This document shows positions 12,961 to 25,240 of a stretch of 64,000 nt of DNA, piece by piece (position 1 is the stretch's first letter; each line of letters starts with the position of its first letter). Below the pieces are notes generated by a model, which did no database searches, was not told the origin of the DNA, and saw only the letters and a program-made list of their open reading frames with translations. The DNA comes from Phalacrocorax aristotelis (Eukaryota; Chordata; Aves; Suliformes; Phalacrocoracidae), in the NCBI RefSeq assembly GCF_949628215.1, contig NC_134279.1, forward strand, positions 61,487,766-61,551,765. Reading direction: 5' to 3'. The position numbers and the translations under genes were made by a program.

Positions 12961-13239
12961 CTAATTCCTCCTGTTTATTCCCCATTCTGAGTGTGTTGGT
13001 GTGCAGGCATTTCAGAGAGGTAATTCAGCATTCAGGTTTCCCTGGAGAGGTGCATGAGGATCCGCTACAGCCATACACACCCTTGAGGTGTGTTGGTCTT
13101 CTGTCATCTTGTGAGGCAGCTAAGGCACCTTTGTCACTGCTCTGGTTGACCTGGCTTATTCCCCTGTTGGATGTGATGACATTAGCATTGACACTTTGGA
13201 CCCTCACCCCTAAGTCCTTCATTCCAATGCCCACCTCAC

Positions 13240-13556
13240 CAAGCTGGCCAGCCTGCTGCCAACGATTCCCTTGCCCCTTCTAGACAGGTGGATTCCATCC
13301 CTCCCTAACAGGCTATGGTGGCTGGGGAAAGTCCCATTGTCATAAAAGCCAAAACTCTCGCGATGGCACCAGCCACATAGCAAAGAGTTGATTTGCATTA
13401 TTCATCTATTACTGGCTGCCCATTTTTCTCCAACTGGTAAAATGAAGGAGGAGATGACTTGAGCACCAATATTTTTCACTTTCTCCCCCAGAGTTTTATA
13501 GTCTTCCTTGGTTTTGCCCAGGTTCTTTCTTATAGCATAATTTGTGATGCTATAAC
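13240..13556 (-). pseudogene. CR1 ORF1 C-terminal remnant, copy A
   Basis: On the minus strand, frames across 13400-13556 read RKNLGKTKEDYKTLGEKVKNIG followed by AQVISSFILPVGEKW. Slightly downstream, in a shifted frame, comes a piece ending in RDGIHL-like and RLASL-like segments. This is the pattern of the SGNH-esterase-like C-terminus of CR1 ORF1. There are stops and at least one frameshift, so it is a relic. ORF1 upstream of this point is missing. Confidence 0.7.
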
Positions 13557-15517
13557 ATCTTCCCATTCTCATCAAAGAACTGTAACCATAAAGCTATAGG
13601 ATTTATGTGTGTGGGAAGAGGGATGTAAACCTCTATGAACAGAAGGAGAATGCAGAACCTGGTCTGTTCTGCATTCATCAATCTTCCAGAAAATTTAATT
13701 TGTGATTAGGGTACTCCATTCTTATCTTTCTAAATAAGCAAGATGCCGTAGTCTAATAGAAACCACATAAAATAAAAACTGAGGAAGAATATGTTTGAGG
13801 CATATTGAAGCAGCATTGATAGGTATGCCACAGAAAGAAGTTATTCATAGTCCCTTCTGAACCCCACAGAGTTTTGTTGGGACAGTCAACATCACCTCTA
13901 TAAACTTTTATGAGCAGGGAAATGATCTCCACGAGCTGCAGCTCAAAGGCTGTTCTGAGTTATTTTAACTCTGTAATCAAATTCAAAGGATGTGGAGTGA
14001 GTGGAACTGAATATTCTTAGGCTAGCTTTATTTTTTTTTTTCATTTTCTCACTTTCTAGCCTTCTCTTGTACCCCCTGCACTGTTGATCATGCCCTATTC
14101 TGACCTGGAGAAACAGTAAGAAGTTACACTTGTTTTAAGAAAGGTGATAAATCATCTCTAGTTGCATAGACTGACCTGAGTAAAAGTATTTTCGCTTCTG
14201 TGGATATACACAAGAGACTTAACTCTCTGGTATCTCTGCAGTCTTTCATATTTTATCTTTGTGTAGTTCACTGAAATAAAAATAAAGTTGTTGAACTGCA
14301 TTTTAATTATGTCTCATATGCCCTAATTTTTAATTATGAAGTCCTTCAGCATATCTTGTTACATAATTGGTCACATTTCTGAAACTCTTGGAATATCCTG
14401 ACCACTGCTGTGCTGCTGGAATTTAGAAAAAGTATTTATGTATATGGAGTTCTAATATCTGTTTTACTGAATACAATAGTGGCTTGTTAATGTTACTTCA
14501 AAACAGCAGGTTTACTACGCTTGACAAGTAAGTGATTTATTTTCTCAAACCTGTTTTATTAAACAAAGTTTAGCTGGAGCAACATAAAACCAAAATCCTA
14601 GACCCTCTACTCAAAAGAATATAGTGTTTTATGTATGATGATACAAATACATTATTTTTCCTTAGAACCAGAAAAAGATCATATAGATTCAGAGACACTA
14701 ATTCGGGTAAAATCAGTCTTAAATGAGAATAAAGTAGTTACATACTACTTTAGAAAGGATAAAGCTTACCAATTTCCCAGATGGTAGTTCATTGTATTCA
14801 TCTTGATGTTTTATCTCTTGCGCTTCTATTAGGGAGTTTTAGGGAGGCATATAGCAGGGCCTGCATCCAAAATTTGGACAAAAACTCTTCTAATGCAGAT
14901 GGAACTGTATTTCTAATTATTCACTCTTGCCAAGTCATCTATAAAAGATCAGCCCCAGTCATAGGTTTCATGACAAGTAGGAAAATAAATTGTTCAAGAT
15001 AAGATGCAAATTAGGGACAAAGTTCAGCTGACTACCAGAATATATAATTATATTTTGATATGTCACAGAGTAAGACAGTCTTACTTGATTTAAATTTTGT
15101 AAACTTAAAATGTTTGTCTGGAAAAATGGTAGGGGAGGGGTGTATGAAAACTGTTAATTCTTGAGAAATGTAAATTTTACCTTGAAAAATAAATCCAAAG
15201 CAGGTTAGGAAAACACCTTTCTTGAATGCAATTTTAAATTACAATAGCGTACTGATGAATTTGTGATTACATTTGCTGTATGGATGAACTGGAATGTCCA
15301 TAAATGTACCACTAGTCTGAGGGACAAAGATTCTAACATATAGGCTACTGCAGAATACAAAATATACTGCATAATATGCTGATAATGAGAAAAAAAAAAT
15401 CAATAATGATGACACACACCCCCAAAACAAACAGTAAGGCTCCCTGAAAAGCAATTCCAGCACAAGAAGATTTGAAGGCTTGAATACAGTGTGTAAGCAA
15501 AGAATATGATTAAGGGT
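13557..15517. other. Intergenic DNA, nothing recognised
   Basis: Above the 5' end of CR1 copy A the sequence is AT-rich with no supported frame (74 residues at most) and no family-level repeat I can name. Confidence 0.5.
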
Positions 15518-16028
15518 GTGTGGCTGCCACTTTACAACACTTCAAGGGCTGTGCAACATAATTGGTACTGAAAGTCAACATTCCTAGAGTAGCTCACTAT
15601 TATAACTGTTAGGAACCTGATTTTGATCTATCATTCCCTGGCTACGGGCTTGTATGTATACCTGCTTACTGCACATTTGATGCTGTGTAAAGATAATTAC
15701 ATATGTGATCTGTGTCTGCTTGCATGTAAATCACCTATCACAATGTTGATTAATGAATGTAAAGTCAGCTTTTTTCAAAACTGCTGACCCACTGTAACTC
15801 AGCATCTGTGGATGCCAGACTAATGGTATCATGTATGTAACATGGATTTAAGCATTCAGTGTTAGAGAATATGGGCAAAGCAATAAATCAGCAGATAGAT
15901 AGCAGTTATGCTATGTGATTTGGTATTGCTTATTCCAACTAAAGTTAAGCTTGCCCTTAAACGCTTGATTCTCCCTTTAGTTTAAGGCTTCATTGTGTTA
16001 CTCTTTCCTGCTCCCTGGCACAACATTT
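15518..16028 (+). mobile_element. Possible LTR ending in CAACA followed by a primer-site-like TTTGGTGG
   Basis: CTCCCTGGCACAACA at about 16013-16026 is followed by TTTGGTGGAAAAGCAG, the arrangement of an LTR end plus a primer-binding region. GCAATAAATCAGC at about 15880 could be its poly(A) signal. The left end (TGTGTGGCTGCC, about 15518) is a guess, and no target duplication or coding remnant was seen. Confidence 0.25.
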
Positions 16029-17138
16029 GGTGGAAAAGCAGTGTTTTTATCTCAAACAATACAGACATCTGAGAGCTGGCCCTGAGCAAGTTGAATTGCT
16101 TGCACAAAGCAGTGTGGTGGTGTGCAGAGGTGCTCGTGAGAGTCTTGACAGAATTGTAACTCTTTCATCAGTCACAGCATTGCGTTTAGTCTTGTCTGCA
16201 CAGCAGCACTATTTTGCTTATTTGTACCTCAGCTCAGAACAGCAATGTACAGTTCAGATGCAAATGGTTCCCCTTCATTTCAGCTGAGGGGATCTTAAGA
16301 CCAAACAGTACAATTTTATTTCAAGTTTGCAAGAAACAAAGTAGGAAGGAGAGAGGTAGAGGCAGAAGGCTAGTTTCCTGCAAAAAGCAAGATGATGACC
16401 AAGGTATTATGATGGCTGGAAAATAGCATAGGACTCCATCTGTAATTTGGAGACTTTCTTGAAATCCTAGAGGTGCTTTAAGACAAAGTCTGGAAAAATC
16501 AACATCAGCAATAGGTTCGGCTGGGAACACATCAAACCTTCTGCAAATGTGCTTCACACCTGATTTATAGGTCTTCAGCAAGTCCAGCCTCTCCTGAGGC
16601 GTAGTATACTTCACTACTCTGTTACCTACAGATCCTATACTTACCAAGTTATCTGTGAATGCAATGCAATCAGTCTCTTCATAGACTCAGGCTGGTGCAT
16701 TTACTTTATCTTATATGATTCTTCTATCTGCAGGGTGTCTTGGGTAGCAATAGATCATGCCCAAAGCAGTAGGACATAAATTAGATGAAAATGGTTCATT
16801 ATATGTCTTAGAACAGTAGGATTTGCAGGACTGAGTAACCACGAATCTAGTTTTGAAAACTAGGCATATACCAACGAAGCTGCATCACTGATGGTCTCTG
16901 AGGATTTGACCCTATTAGTGTGAGCAATTTAATAAGTTTTATTATGGTGCCTATAAGTGAATAGATATATTCACACATCTTTAAAGGGACATGAGAAAAA
17001 TGATATTTTTAAAGAATTGTTTAAATATCTATGCTTCCAAGTTGTGTCACTCAGCTCTGTGGAAGTACAGCCAAGCTAGTACTGCATATTAAAAAAAAAA
17101 AAAAAACCCAAACAAAAAACAAAAACTGGAAAATATTA
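16029..17138. other. Intergenic DNA, nothing firmly recognised
   Basis: Follows the tentative LTR-like block. Open frames (16027-16287 plus, 16321-16647 minus) match no retroviral or host domain I know. An A/C-rich run (17090-17127) abuts the CR1 copy C tail. Confidence 0.5.
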
Positions 17139-18600
17139 GGATCATAGGATGATTCAGGTTGGAAGGGACCTCAGGAAGTCTCTAATCCAACCTCCTGCTC
17201 GAAGTACAGTCAGCTGTGAGGTCAGACCGAGTTGGCAAGAGTTTCATCCAGTTGGTTCTTGAAAGCCCCCAAGGATGGAGACTGCACAGCCTCTCTGGGT
17301 AGCCTGTTACAGTGCTTGACTTTCCTCGTGGGGAAAAACTTTGTCCTTATATACAGTCTGAACCTCTTGCATTTCAACTCATGCCTGTTGTCTCTCATCT
17401 TCTTTCGATGCACAACAACCTGGCTTTGTTGTCTTGGTGACATTCTCACAAGTACTCGGGGGCTGCTTTTAAGTTGCCCCAAAGCTGTCCTTTCTCCAGC
17501 TCACTCATCCTCTCCTCACAGAGCAAGTACTCCAGCTCTTGACCAGCTGTGCTAAAATCAACCCACTTTATTAGCATCTTTCTTCTATAGGGGAGCCCAA
17601 AACTAGACATTGGACTCTAGATGTGGTACTGAGAGGGGAATAATCACTCCTGTGGATCTCCTGGTTGTGATTCTGTTAGTATAGCCCAGGATGTTCTTGG
17701 CTTTCTTTGCTGCCAGGGCTCACTGCTGGCTTATGTGCAGCTTGCATCCACCAGCACTGCCAGGTTATTTTCAGCAGAGCTGTTCCTCTGAAATGCAGGT
17801 CCCAGCCTGTATCACTGCAGGGGGCTCTTCATTTCCAAGCACAGAACTTGGCAATTGTTCTCACTGAGGAACCTTGCTGAGGTTCCTGTTGCCCATTCCT
17901 TCATCCTATCTAGTCTAGATGACCATCCTGCTTTCAATAGTACCAAGTGATACAGCAATTTGGCATCAACAGAAAACTTGATCAGAGTGCACTCCGTTCA
18001 CTATCTTTGGATCACTGATAAAGGTGTCAAACAGAACAGGTCCTAGGATAAACCCCTCCACTTGTAACTAGCCTCCAGGTAGGAAAAGATCCATTAATTA
18101 CCACTCTCTGAGTTCTATCAGATTTTGGTATATTTTTATCCAGTCACATTTTTTTTATTTTTATTCATCCATCCAGACTGTAAAGTTCTAACTAGGATAT
18201 AAGAATAATGCAGGAGATGGTGTTGAAAGCCTTGATTAGAACCACGGTAAATTACCTCCCCTGGTTTTATCTCATCCATAAAGCCATTTGGTTTTCCACA
18301 GGAAGCAAACAGGTTTCTCAAGAATGGCTTACACTTGGTCGATACTGACTCTTCTCAAGCACTTTGTCCTTCATGTGCCCATAATTATGTTTCAGGAGGA
18401 ATTGCTCCTTGATTTTTCCAAAGCACCAAAGTAAAGCTGATTGGTCTGTAGTTCTCCAAAGTTGACACACTGGCCTTTTTGAAGATGACTGCAATATTTG
18501 CCTTTCTCCAGTTTTCAGATCTCCATGATGCATCAAAGATGACAGACAGCAGCCATTCAAGGACATCAACCATCTCTCTCAGCACCCTTGATCACATGGG
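17139..18600 (-). mobile_element. Old CR1 LINE, 3' part (CR1 copy C, interrupted by an LTR)
   Basis: The 3' end begins GGATCATAGGATGATTCAGG then TTGGAAGGGACCTCAGGAAG. The minus-strand frame 17222-17482 keeps the ORF2 C-terminus ([20 protein letters not shown]). The RT N-terminus is at 18385-18585, with EMVDVLEWLLSVIFDASW, then ANIAVIFKK and LENYRPISF. Many frameshifts and stops mark it as much older than copies A and B. The other half resumes at 19746 after the inserted LTR. The A-rich run at 17091-17125 lies just outside the 3' end. Confidence 0.88.
18596..18600. repeat. Target-site duplication, left copy (ATGGG)
   Basis: The five bases before the LTR terminus TGTTGTG equal the five bases after the opposite terminus CCACA (19746-19750). 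The same ATGGG occurs once in uninterrupted CR1 at this position (CCCAT in sense), confirming that it is host sequence duplicated on integration. Confidence 0.85.
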
Positions 18601-18756
18601 TGTTGTGTTAATGGTAGGAGTCTAAGGAGTGGCTAGGGAGAGACCCTACCATTGAGTCATGAGGCTCAGACAGGACCCCCTTGCTTTCGAAACTCCTTTT
18701 CCGAGAGGAGTCTAGGTGCAGCTAAGTCCAGTCTTAGTCTCAGACTTGGTCAATGG

Positions 18757-18762
18757 TTTATT
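18757..18762 (-). terminator. LTR poly(A) signal (AATAAA)
   Basis: TTTATT on the plus strand gives AATAAA in LTR orientation, about 160 bases before the LTR 3' terminus. This is a normal R/U5 location for a retroviral LTR. Confidence 0.6.
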
Positions 18763-19192
18763 TTCTAAAGGTTGTAGAAGTAACCACCCATCAGACTATT
18801 TGTTGTTAGTAACTAATTTGGCAGATGCCCAGGCTGGTCGTGTTCAAGCAGAACGATCATGGCTAGATTAATGTATACTACAATTTGTTAAAGCAACAGA
18901 TACACAGGTTCTTTGGATTACTGGTGATAAGATTGCTGGTTACAGGACACACATAAATGCCAAAGATATGAGTACACTGCTAGGCTACAAGTATGCAAAA
19001 CAAATATGAAGTGACTCTAATATGAAGCAAAGCAACTCTAATATTTTAGGGATTTAAAGTCACTATAGAGGTTTCCAGTCTTACCCAAAGGCATTCCCCT
19101 GCAGGGGGAGAGAGGCTCAGCCCATCGACAGGTCCCAGAAGTCAGAGTGGTACGCAAAGGTATCTTCCCCAACACCCTCTTTCACTTCACGT

Positions 19193-19200
19193 ATTTTATA
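19193..19200 (-). promoter_or_regulatory. LTR TATA box (TATAAAAT)
   Basis: In LTR orientation TATAAAAT lies about 430 bases upstream of the poly(A) signal and about 545 bases from the U3 start, in a plausible core-promoter position. Confidence 0.5.
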
Positions 19201-19745
19201 CTATTTTTTATCTTTCAGGTGGAGCTTGAGTGACTCTAGCCATACATACCTTTATTATGATTGGTGTAAAATTTCCTTGCTTTACTTTTAAAAGCATAGG
19301 CTAGAAGAAATTCAAAGTGCATGCCCAGTGAGGGGTGGTTGCACCATAGAGGTGGGTAACTTTTGGGATGGAGGTGTGTTTGGGTATTATAATGATATTA
19401 TAATGAGCAAAGCTCACCAAAAGGACAGCATTTTGTCAAAAGTATGACGGACTGTTGGCTCAGGGTAGCAAATATGCAGCGTACCAGCTCCACGGTACTG
19501 CGAGTTCCCATTTATCACAGAGCCTGGCCGTGATGCTCCACATTGCTCCACCCTCCAGACAACTCCTTTTAGAGTCAGTACGCCAAGTTCTCCTGACATT
19601 GCCGACATCTATGGTTACTAGGGAACTTCCGTGGAATGGATTCCTCACAGAGCAGCTGCGCTTCACCCTGACAGCTTCTTCCATGCTGTACCTTTTCTAA
19701 AAACATAAGTTTAATTTCTAAGTCACCTCCAGCGATTATTCCACA

Positions 19746-19750
19746 ATGGG
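19746..19750. repeat. Target-site duplication, right copy (ATGGG)
   Basis: Right-hand partner of the ATGGG at 18596-18600, directly after the LTR end CCACA. Confidence 0.85.
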
Positions 19751-21215
19751 TTTACATGGGTTGAGTTGTCTGAAGTAAACCTTGGCTTTATCCTCTTCCA
19801 ATGCTGGCTGTTCTCTCTGAATCCTTTCACTGAGCACAAGTGCCTGGGATACTTTCTCAGCAAAGACTGAGGCAAAGGTGGTATTGAGCACTTCATACTT
19901 ACACATCTGCTGACAGTAAGTCACCAACAACTTTCAACACTGTGTTTGCACTGTCCCTGTTCAGCCTTTTACTACTATTGCAGCATTAGAAGCTCTTCTT
20001 ATTGCCCTTGAAAACCCTAACAGGTTTTAACTCCAGCTGAGCTTCAGCTTTCCTAACACCACCCCTTAGAGCAATGCTTCTGAATTTCTCCTTAGTAGCC
20101 TCTCCCTGCTTCAACTTCTTGTATACTGCCCTTTTTTTTCCCATTGAAGCTCTACCATGAGTTCCCTGTTTAGTCAGGCTGGCTTCCTGAGACATCTGCT
20201 TGTTTTCCTGGGAACCAGGATGTACCATTCTTGTGTGTGGCTAGTGTCCTTCCCAACCTTCTTGAGCTCCTTTGCATTTCAGAGCTGCCTCCTCCCATGT
20301 GATCCTATCTACCAGTTCCCTGAATAAGCTAAAAGCTTCTTCCCTAAAGTACAGGATATAGACTCTGTTCCTTACCTCCCTCATTCTCTACAGGATCTTG
20401 AACTCCACTTGTTCGCAGTCATTCCAGACAAAGTTACTACTGATTATCACATCCTCAACCAGTTCTTCCTTGTCTGTGAACAGCTGAACCAGCTGTACAT
20501 AATCCCTGTTTGGTACCAGTAGTTGTATCAAGAAGTTATCCCTGACACCCTCCAGAAATCTTTCCTGCGATGTTGCCCTTCCAGAAGATGCCAAAGAGTT
20601 CCCCCATGAGAACTGGGGTCTGTGATCCAGAATTCAAAAAATCTTCACCCATTTCCTCACCCTGATCAGGTGAACTGAAACTCCCACAGCTCTTTCTCCC
20701 TTACTGACATCTCCTTTGATCCTAAACTGTGAACTCTCAGCCAAACTGTTGTCTGTTCTACAGAAGGAGTCACATACTTCTGAGCTACTCCTTCACCTCC
20801 CTCTTTCCTCCCTCATCCTCTTCTTGACCTGTCTTCCCTGAAAAGCTTGTATCTACCCATTGCAATAACTTGTGTGAGTTGTCCCACCACAGCTCAGTAA
20901 TTGGAATGATGTTGCAGTTCTGTAACCACATGCAGAGCTACAGCTGCTGCTGCTTGTTTCCTGGGCTACATGCATTTCTGTGCATATAACATGCTTGAGG
21001 TAGCCCTTCTTTCACCCTGTTTTATTATTCTGGAGATCTATCCTGTACCTGCCACCTTGCACACTTTGCTACCTACCCCTGCCCACCACTTTCTTAATTG
21101 ACCGTGGGTTGTAATTTCCCTCCACAGCCATTCCTAGGTTGGAGTTCTACTCACCAGATAGGCCAGACTTGTCTTCAGCCCTCAAAAAGAGGGCTCTGCG
21201 GTCTAAAAGCAAAAT
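19746..21215 (-). mobile_element. Old CR1 LINE, 5' part (CR1 copy C, continuation)
   Basis: This continues the copy at 17139-18600. The RT-linker boundary (LNPCKPIVE, 19736-19930 frame) matches the LDPHKSIGPDG position in copy A and is exactly where the LTR entered. Next come FASVFAEKVSQ, the linker with RKAEAQLELKPVR and NKKSF (19986-20228), and an endonuclease tail (20388-20594). In that tail the usual SDH catalytic triplet has decayed to NDC. Similarity fades near 21215 at the end of ORF1. The two halves together make about 2.9 kb. Confidence 0.85.
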
Positions 21216-24200
21216 CACTGTTGAAAACATAAGCTACATAAGCCCCTAATTAATTTCCTAAAATAATTGGGACCATATATTATAGTTTGTAAATTTTTCT
21301 GATGAACCAGCTATTGAATAAAAGCTGTGTCAATACCATAATCCAAACCAGAAAGACCACTAGGGATAATGGATTTCTCACCTATAGGTTATGAGCTGAT
21401 TTATTGTAGCTAAGGATTTGGTCAACAAATCTCCATGCCACTCCTGTTATATTAAAAATATATGCTTTAAAATCTTCAAATAGCATGTCTATATCCATTT
21501 TTGGATGCAATAGGTATTGAAAGGTATTATAATTTCTCAGGAGAGGTTTTAAATCTCGCTGTACTTTCTCTTTGAACAAAATTGCTGCTGCTGATGGGTC
21601 ACTATATCTCTTTCTTGTGCTTTGGAGAGGTGAAGCAAGAGGAGGCTTGAGGTACTGCTGTCATGTATATCCAACCCTGGCTGTGTTAATCCAACACTGC
21701 CTGCTGCTTTTTCTCCTCAGGAAGCACTTTTTAAAGTGTTTAAGTGCTATTGAGAGCAAGAGGGTAAATGTCCTGTAATGACTTTAAGGTTGGCAAGCAA
21801 AAGCAGAAATTTCTGGAAAAGTTTGAGGGGAAAATCTAACAAACATCTCTCAATGGAAGATTACTTTCCTTTGCCTATTGGACAAAGGTAAATCTTCACC
21901 AATGTAATGGGGTACCGATGGTATGTATCAATAAACAATAATATAACACCCGCCCATATTTTACAATTACAATAAAATCATGCATTCAGGCAGATACTTT
22001 GCAGCTCTGAGATCATCACAATGTAGTTTTAAGAGACTTCTTTTTCCAGAAGAAAGGTTTGAGAGATTTTACATTTCTAGCATTAAAACCAAGTCTATAT
22101 TAGAGTGCACTAGAATCTGGTATGTCTAACAATGAAGAGAATTTATAGGGAAAAAAAACAGAAAATACGAAGAAGGCTGGCTTTTCTCCCCCCTTCCTTG
22201 TAATTTGAATGTACTGGGACAAGCTCTGGTCAGATTTGTCCCTGTGCAGATTAACTTCAGTAATGGGTAAACCAAAAGCAGATTTTTGAGTAGTTATTCT
22301 TCAGTTTTTATATTCTGCTGTAGTGATCCAGAGGTAAGAATTTATTTCTATGACTGAGAGATGGTGCAGCTCTCTCTGGAGAAGGGCATGAAAACTTCTA
22401 TAACTTGTCACTTCTTACATTAACAGCCTTCTCTTTCTAAAAGATTTCAGTGAGAATTTAATCTATTCACAAACGAGTAGCAGGTAGATTCAAGAATTAC
22501 AAATAAAGGTCTTTAGGCACACCTGATTCCTTTTCCTTTCCACAGTTGTAGTGTGAAAGCAAACGATAGAAGCTGTAAGAGTCTGCAGACTGCTATGTTT
22601 CTGTTGCTCAGGGGCAGAGGTCTCTCATTGAGGCATGATATCTGACCCTAGCTTTTTTTACAGTAAATTGGTATTGTCACAAAGGTTGTAATACATCTTT
22701 GGAAGAGTAAGTCTCCTCCACGTCAGACTGTACGCTTAAGTCACTCAGGTTTTAAGAGTTAAAATAGGTTCTCCTGTCTAATCTTCTGCAGAGTGTACTG
22801 CAGGCCAGCGCCCTGAACCACGCATTGCAAACAAACCTTTTATCGAGCTGTATGAAGATACAGGAGCTAGTTCTAAATTATTTGAGTAAGGTACAAGTCA
22901 CATATCAGATAACTTGGTTACCAGCTCTGCGCAGTGCTGCTTCATTTACAGTAGCAATATCCTTTGAGGGGGAAGGAAGGGATTCTACTCATTTCCATGC
23001 TGAGAAGAATACCAGAAATTGTCTCTCAACAGATATTGCAAATTTGTGACTTAATGACATTACTGATGATAATACAAGACACTTCAAACACTGAAAGAGT
23101 TGGGGGAGATGGTTAGTGGGGAAAAAACCCACCACCTTTTTATTTTCATCCTTAAGGTATACTTCAGTAGTAGTTTTCTTCTAGCAGTAGTAGCAATTAT
23201 GTTCTGGAAAAAAAATAAAGAACAATAAGGTCATATTTCTCTTCTTTTGAGAGCTAAGTATTAATTCAGTTTGGTCAGTTAGACAACTCCATTTCTTTCT
23301 TTATAGCCTTTCAGCTATGTAGTCATTTAAACCTAAACAAATTGTCCAGTTTCTCAACTTTGACCAGAATGCACTTTTCTTAAAGCTTATGTGACTTATG
23401 TAAATGTTATTTATTTGTTTATTTATTTATTTATGTTAAGGTTAAACAGTATGCACTTCTCAGGACTTTCACTTGTGCTGCTGATGGGCTGTAGGGAGTA
23501 GTTTGTTCTGTAAGCCAGTTATGGAGTTTGAAGAGGTTGCAGTACCATTGCTGTCAAAGGATGATTTTTACACAGATGAGGAACTCCTCCGGTATTCTGA
23601 ATAATTCGTAAAAGAATATTAGTGTAAATGAAAATAATGTATCTTCACATTTTTAATCTTAGATTTTCCTGTCATGTTACAGCATGATTTTTAAAAACGG
23701 CTTAATGACTTTTAGTTCTTTAGACTAAAATAATACAAACTTACATTCAGTGCAATATTTGTTATGCACATTAGCTTCACGAGTATCAATCTAGTCATTT
23801 AATTTTAAAGAGAAATAGTATGAAAGGGAATTATCAGTATGCTACAGATTAACTTACATTGATTTTAATTACTCCAAAATTAAGTTGTATTAATACACAG
23901 TTGCTTTCTTCAATGGAATGAAAAGGTGAAGATACACTGGTTTTTAATTTCTTTGGGGAAAAAAAATTGTGTCTTTTCATTGTTATCAAAGGATATAGCA
24001 GTTCTTATTACATCACCGATGCTAAAAGTTGTAGCTACAATATTCAATAAAACAGACCATCTCCAGATACTCCAAAGACCACAAACATTACCTGGTGAGA
24101 ACTCACACATTACTGTATTCTTCAAATGTTTTCTACTTTCTTCTGGTTTTTACTTGTGTTCAAAAAGTATAAAGTTTGCAATAACACAGATGCTTGGAAA

Positions 24201-25069
24201 CTTGTTTGTTAATGCTTTTGGTTTGTTTTGCCACACATTTTTGTCTGTGAATCTCCACAGTCAGGAGTGCCCAAGATAAATGCCTGTTACTGATTTCAGC
24301 AGGACACCGCTATCTTTAAAAAACCTGTAATGGGCTGTTTGCATGTCCAAATAAATGCAGTAATGGTCTGTTCTACCGTTTATAACCTACATAATTCTGT
24401 GAGTTCAGCTATGTGTTTCCTGAGGCACAGAGATTTGGATTTTAATTGGTCAGTTTACTGCAATTTGGAGAAAAGAAAATCTAACTTTTTTCCCCCTTTT
24501 TATAACTTTTTTCCACTGAAGGTGTTCTCAGCAGAAGACCTGCAGCTGAAGATTTCGAAGGAGTAATTGTGGTTAGGCATAGATCATTTTTAATCATTCT
24601 CTTGGGGAAAGAGTACCAAAAGCATTGAGTATCAATAAGGACTTCCTGAAGCAAAGCTTTTTACCATGTTGGTTAACAAAATAGTGGTGTTGAGGACTGC
24701 AGGGTTTTTTGTGGGTTTTTCTATTTGGGGGAGGGTGGTGTTTAGAGAAAGAGACTTTTCAGTATTCTGCTTCCAGTAGTAGTCAGTGTGTCCGTTTAAG
24801 TAAGAAAGCAGGAGAAACAAACAGATATGTCTTTTACTTATGTTATTCTTAACTTACATCATTCATAAAAAGTATTAATCTAGAAATCTTCAGGGTTTTT
24901 TATTTTATTCTTTATGTGAGCCAGATTCATGGGATACATTACAAAAGTCAATATCCTCTAGCAATAAATTGATCAGTTTGATGCACTGGAGAAAACACAC
25001 AATCTTCCATATATTTTGAACCTATTGTTTGATAATTTCATATGAAGCTTCATAGCCTATTTATTAAGG
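21216..25069. other. Intergenic DNA, nothing recognised beyond a TTTA microsatellite
   Basis: AT-rich, with frames up to 117 residues (23926-24279), none resembling a known family. Confidence 0.5.
23408..23435 (+). repeat. TTTA microsatellite
   Basis: About seven TTTA units with one TTTG variant. Confidence 0.85.
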
Positions 25070-25240
25070 GAAATTGAGAGTTTTCCCCACTTCTTTTCAT
25101 GCCATTTATGACTTTATATGGACAACTGTCAAACCTCTCTGTTCTCTTCTCTAGGTTGAAGAGTCCTATCTCATTCTATAACTTTGATCACCCTACTCAT
25201 CTATTCTAGTACTTATATCCTTTGTAATATAGAGGGGTGG
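25070..25240 (-). mobile_element. Ancient CR1 LINE 3' fragment
   Basis: TTCTCTTCTCTAGGTTGAAG, then ACTTTGATCACCCTACTCAT, follows the same order as the block in copy A at about 10520-10620 (CTTCTCTAGGATAAACAAAC, then CCTTGATCATCTTGGTAGCT), on the minus strand. Strong divergence and an internal gap make the edges uncertain. Confidence 0.5.

Larger units (their letters stand above)
10171..13556 (-). mobile_element. CR1 LINE, long but 5'-truncated copy (CR1 copy A)
   Basis: The 3' end lies at the low coordinate: CATAGAATCACAGAATGG followed by GGTTGGAAGGGACCTCTGG is the standard avian CR1 3' UTR. Reading upward on the minus strand come the ORF2 C-terminus (10251-10448), the reverse transcriptase, the linker, the endonuclease (up to about 12960), and finally the end of ORF1 (about 13250-13556) including the GRDGIHL-like block of its esterase-type domain. 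At about 3.4 kb it is one of the longer copies one meets, since full CR1 is about 4.5 kb. The 5' boundary near 13556 is where similarity fades by eye. It carries several stops and frameshifts, so it is inactive. Confidence 0.93.
18601..19745 (-). mobile_element. Solo LTR of an endogenous retrovirus inserted into CR1 copy C
   Basis: A 1145-bp insertion starts TGTTGTG and ends CCACA on the plus strand (TG...CA termini). It is flanked by a perfect 5-bp target duplication ATGGG (18596-18600 and 19746-19750). It splits the CR1 RT segment exactly at one codon neighbourhood. In minus orientation it shows a TATAAAAT box (19193-19200) and an AATAAA poly(A) signal (18757-18762) in the right order, so U3 is at the high coordinate. 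There is no internal retroviral sequence, so it is a recombined solo LTR. A 5-bp duplication suits an ERVL-like or other class using 5 bp, whereas alpharetroviruses use 6. Family not identified. Confidence 0.88.

Noticed and set aside
23926..24279. 117-residue plus-strand frame
   Set aside because: No recognisable domain; overlaps an equally featureless minus-strand frame.
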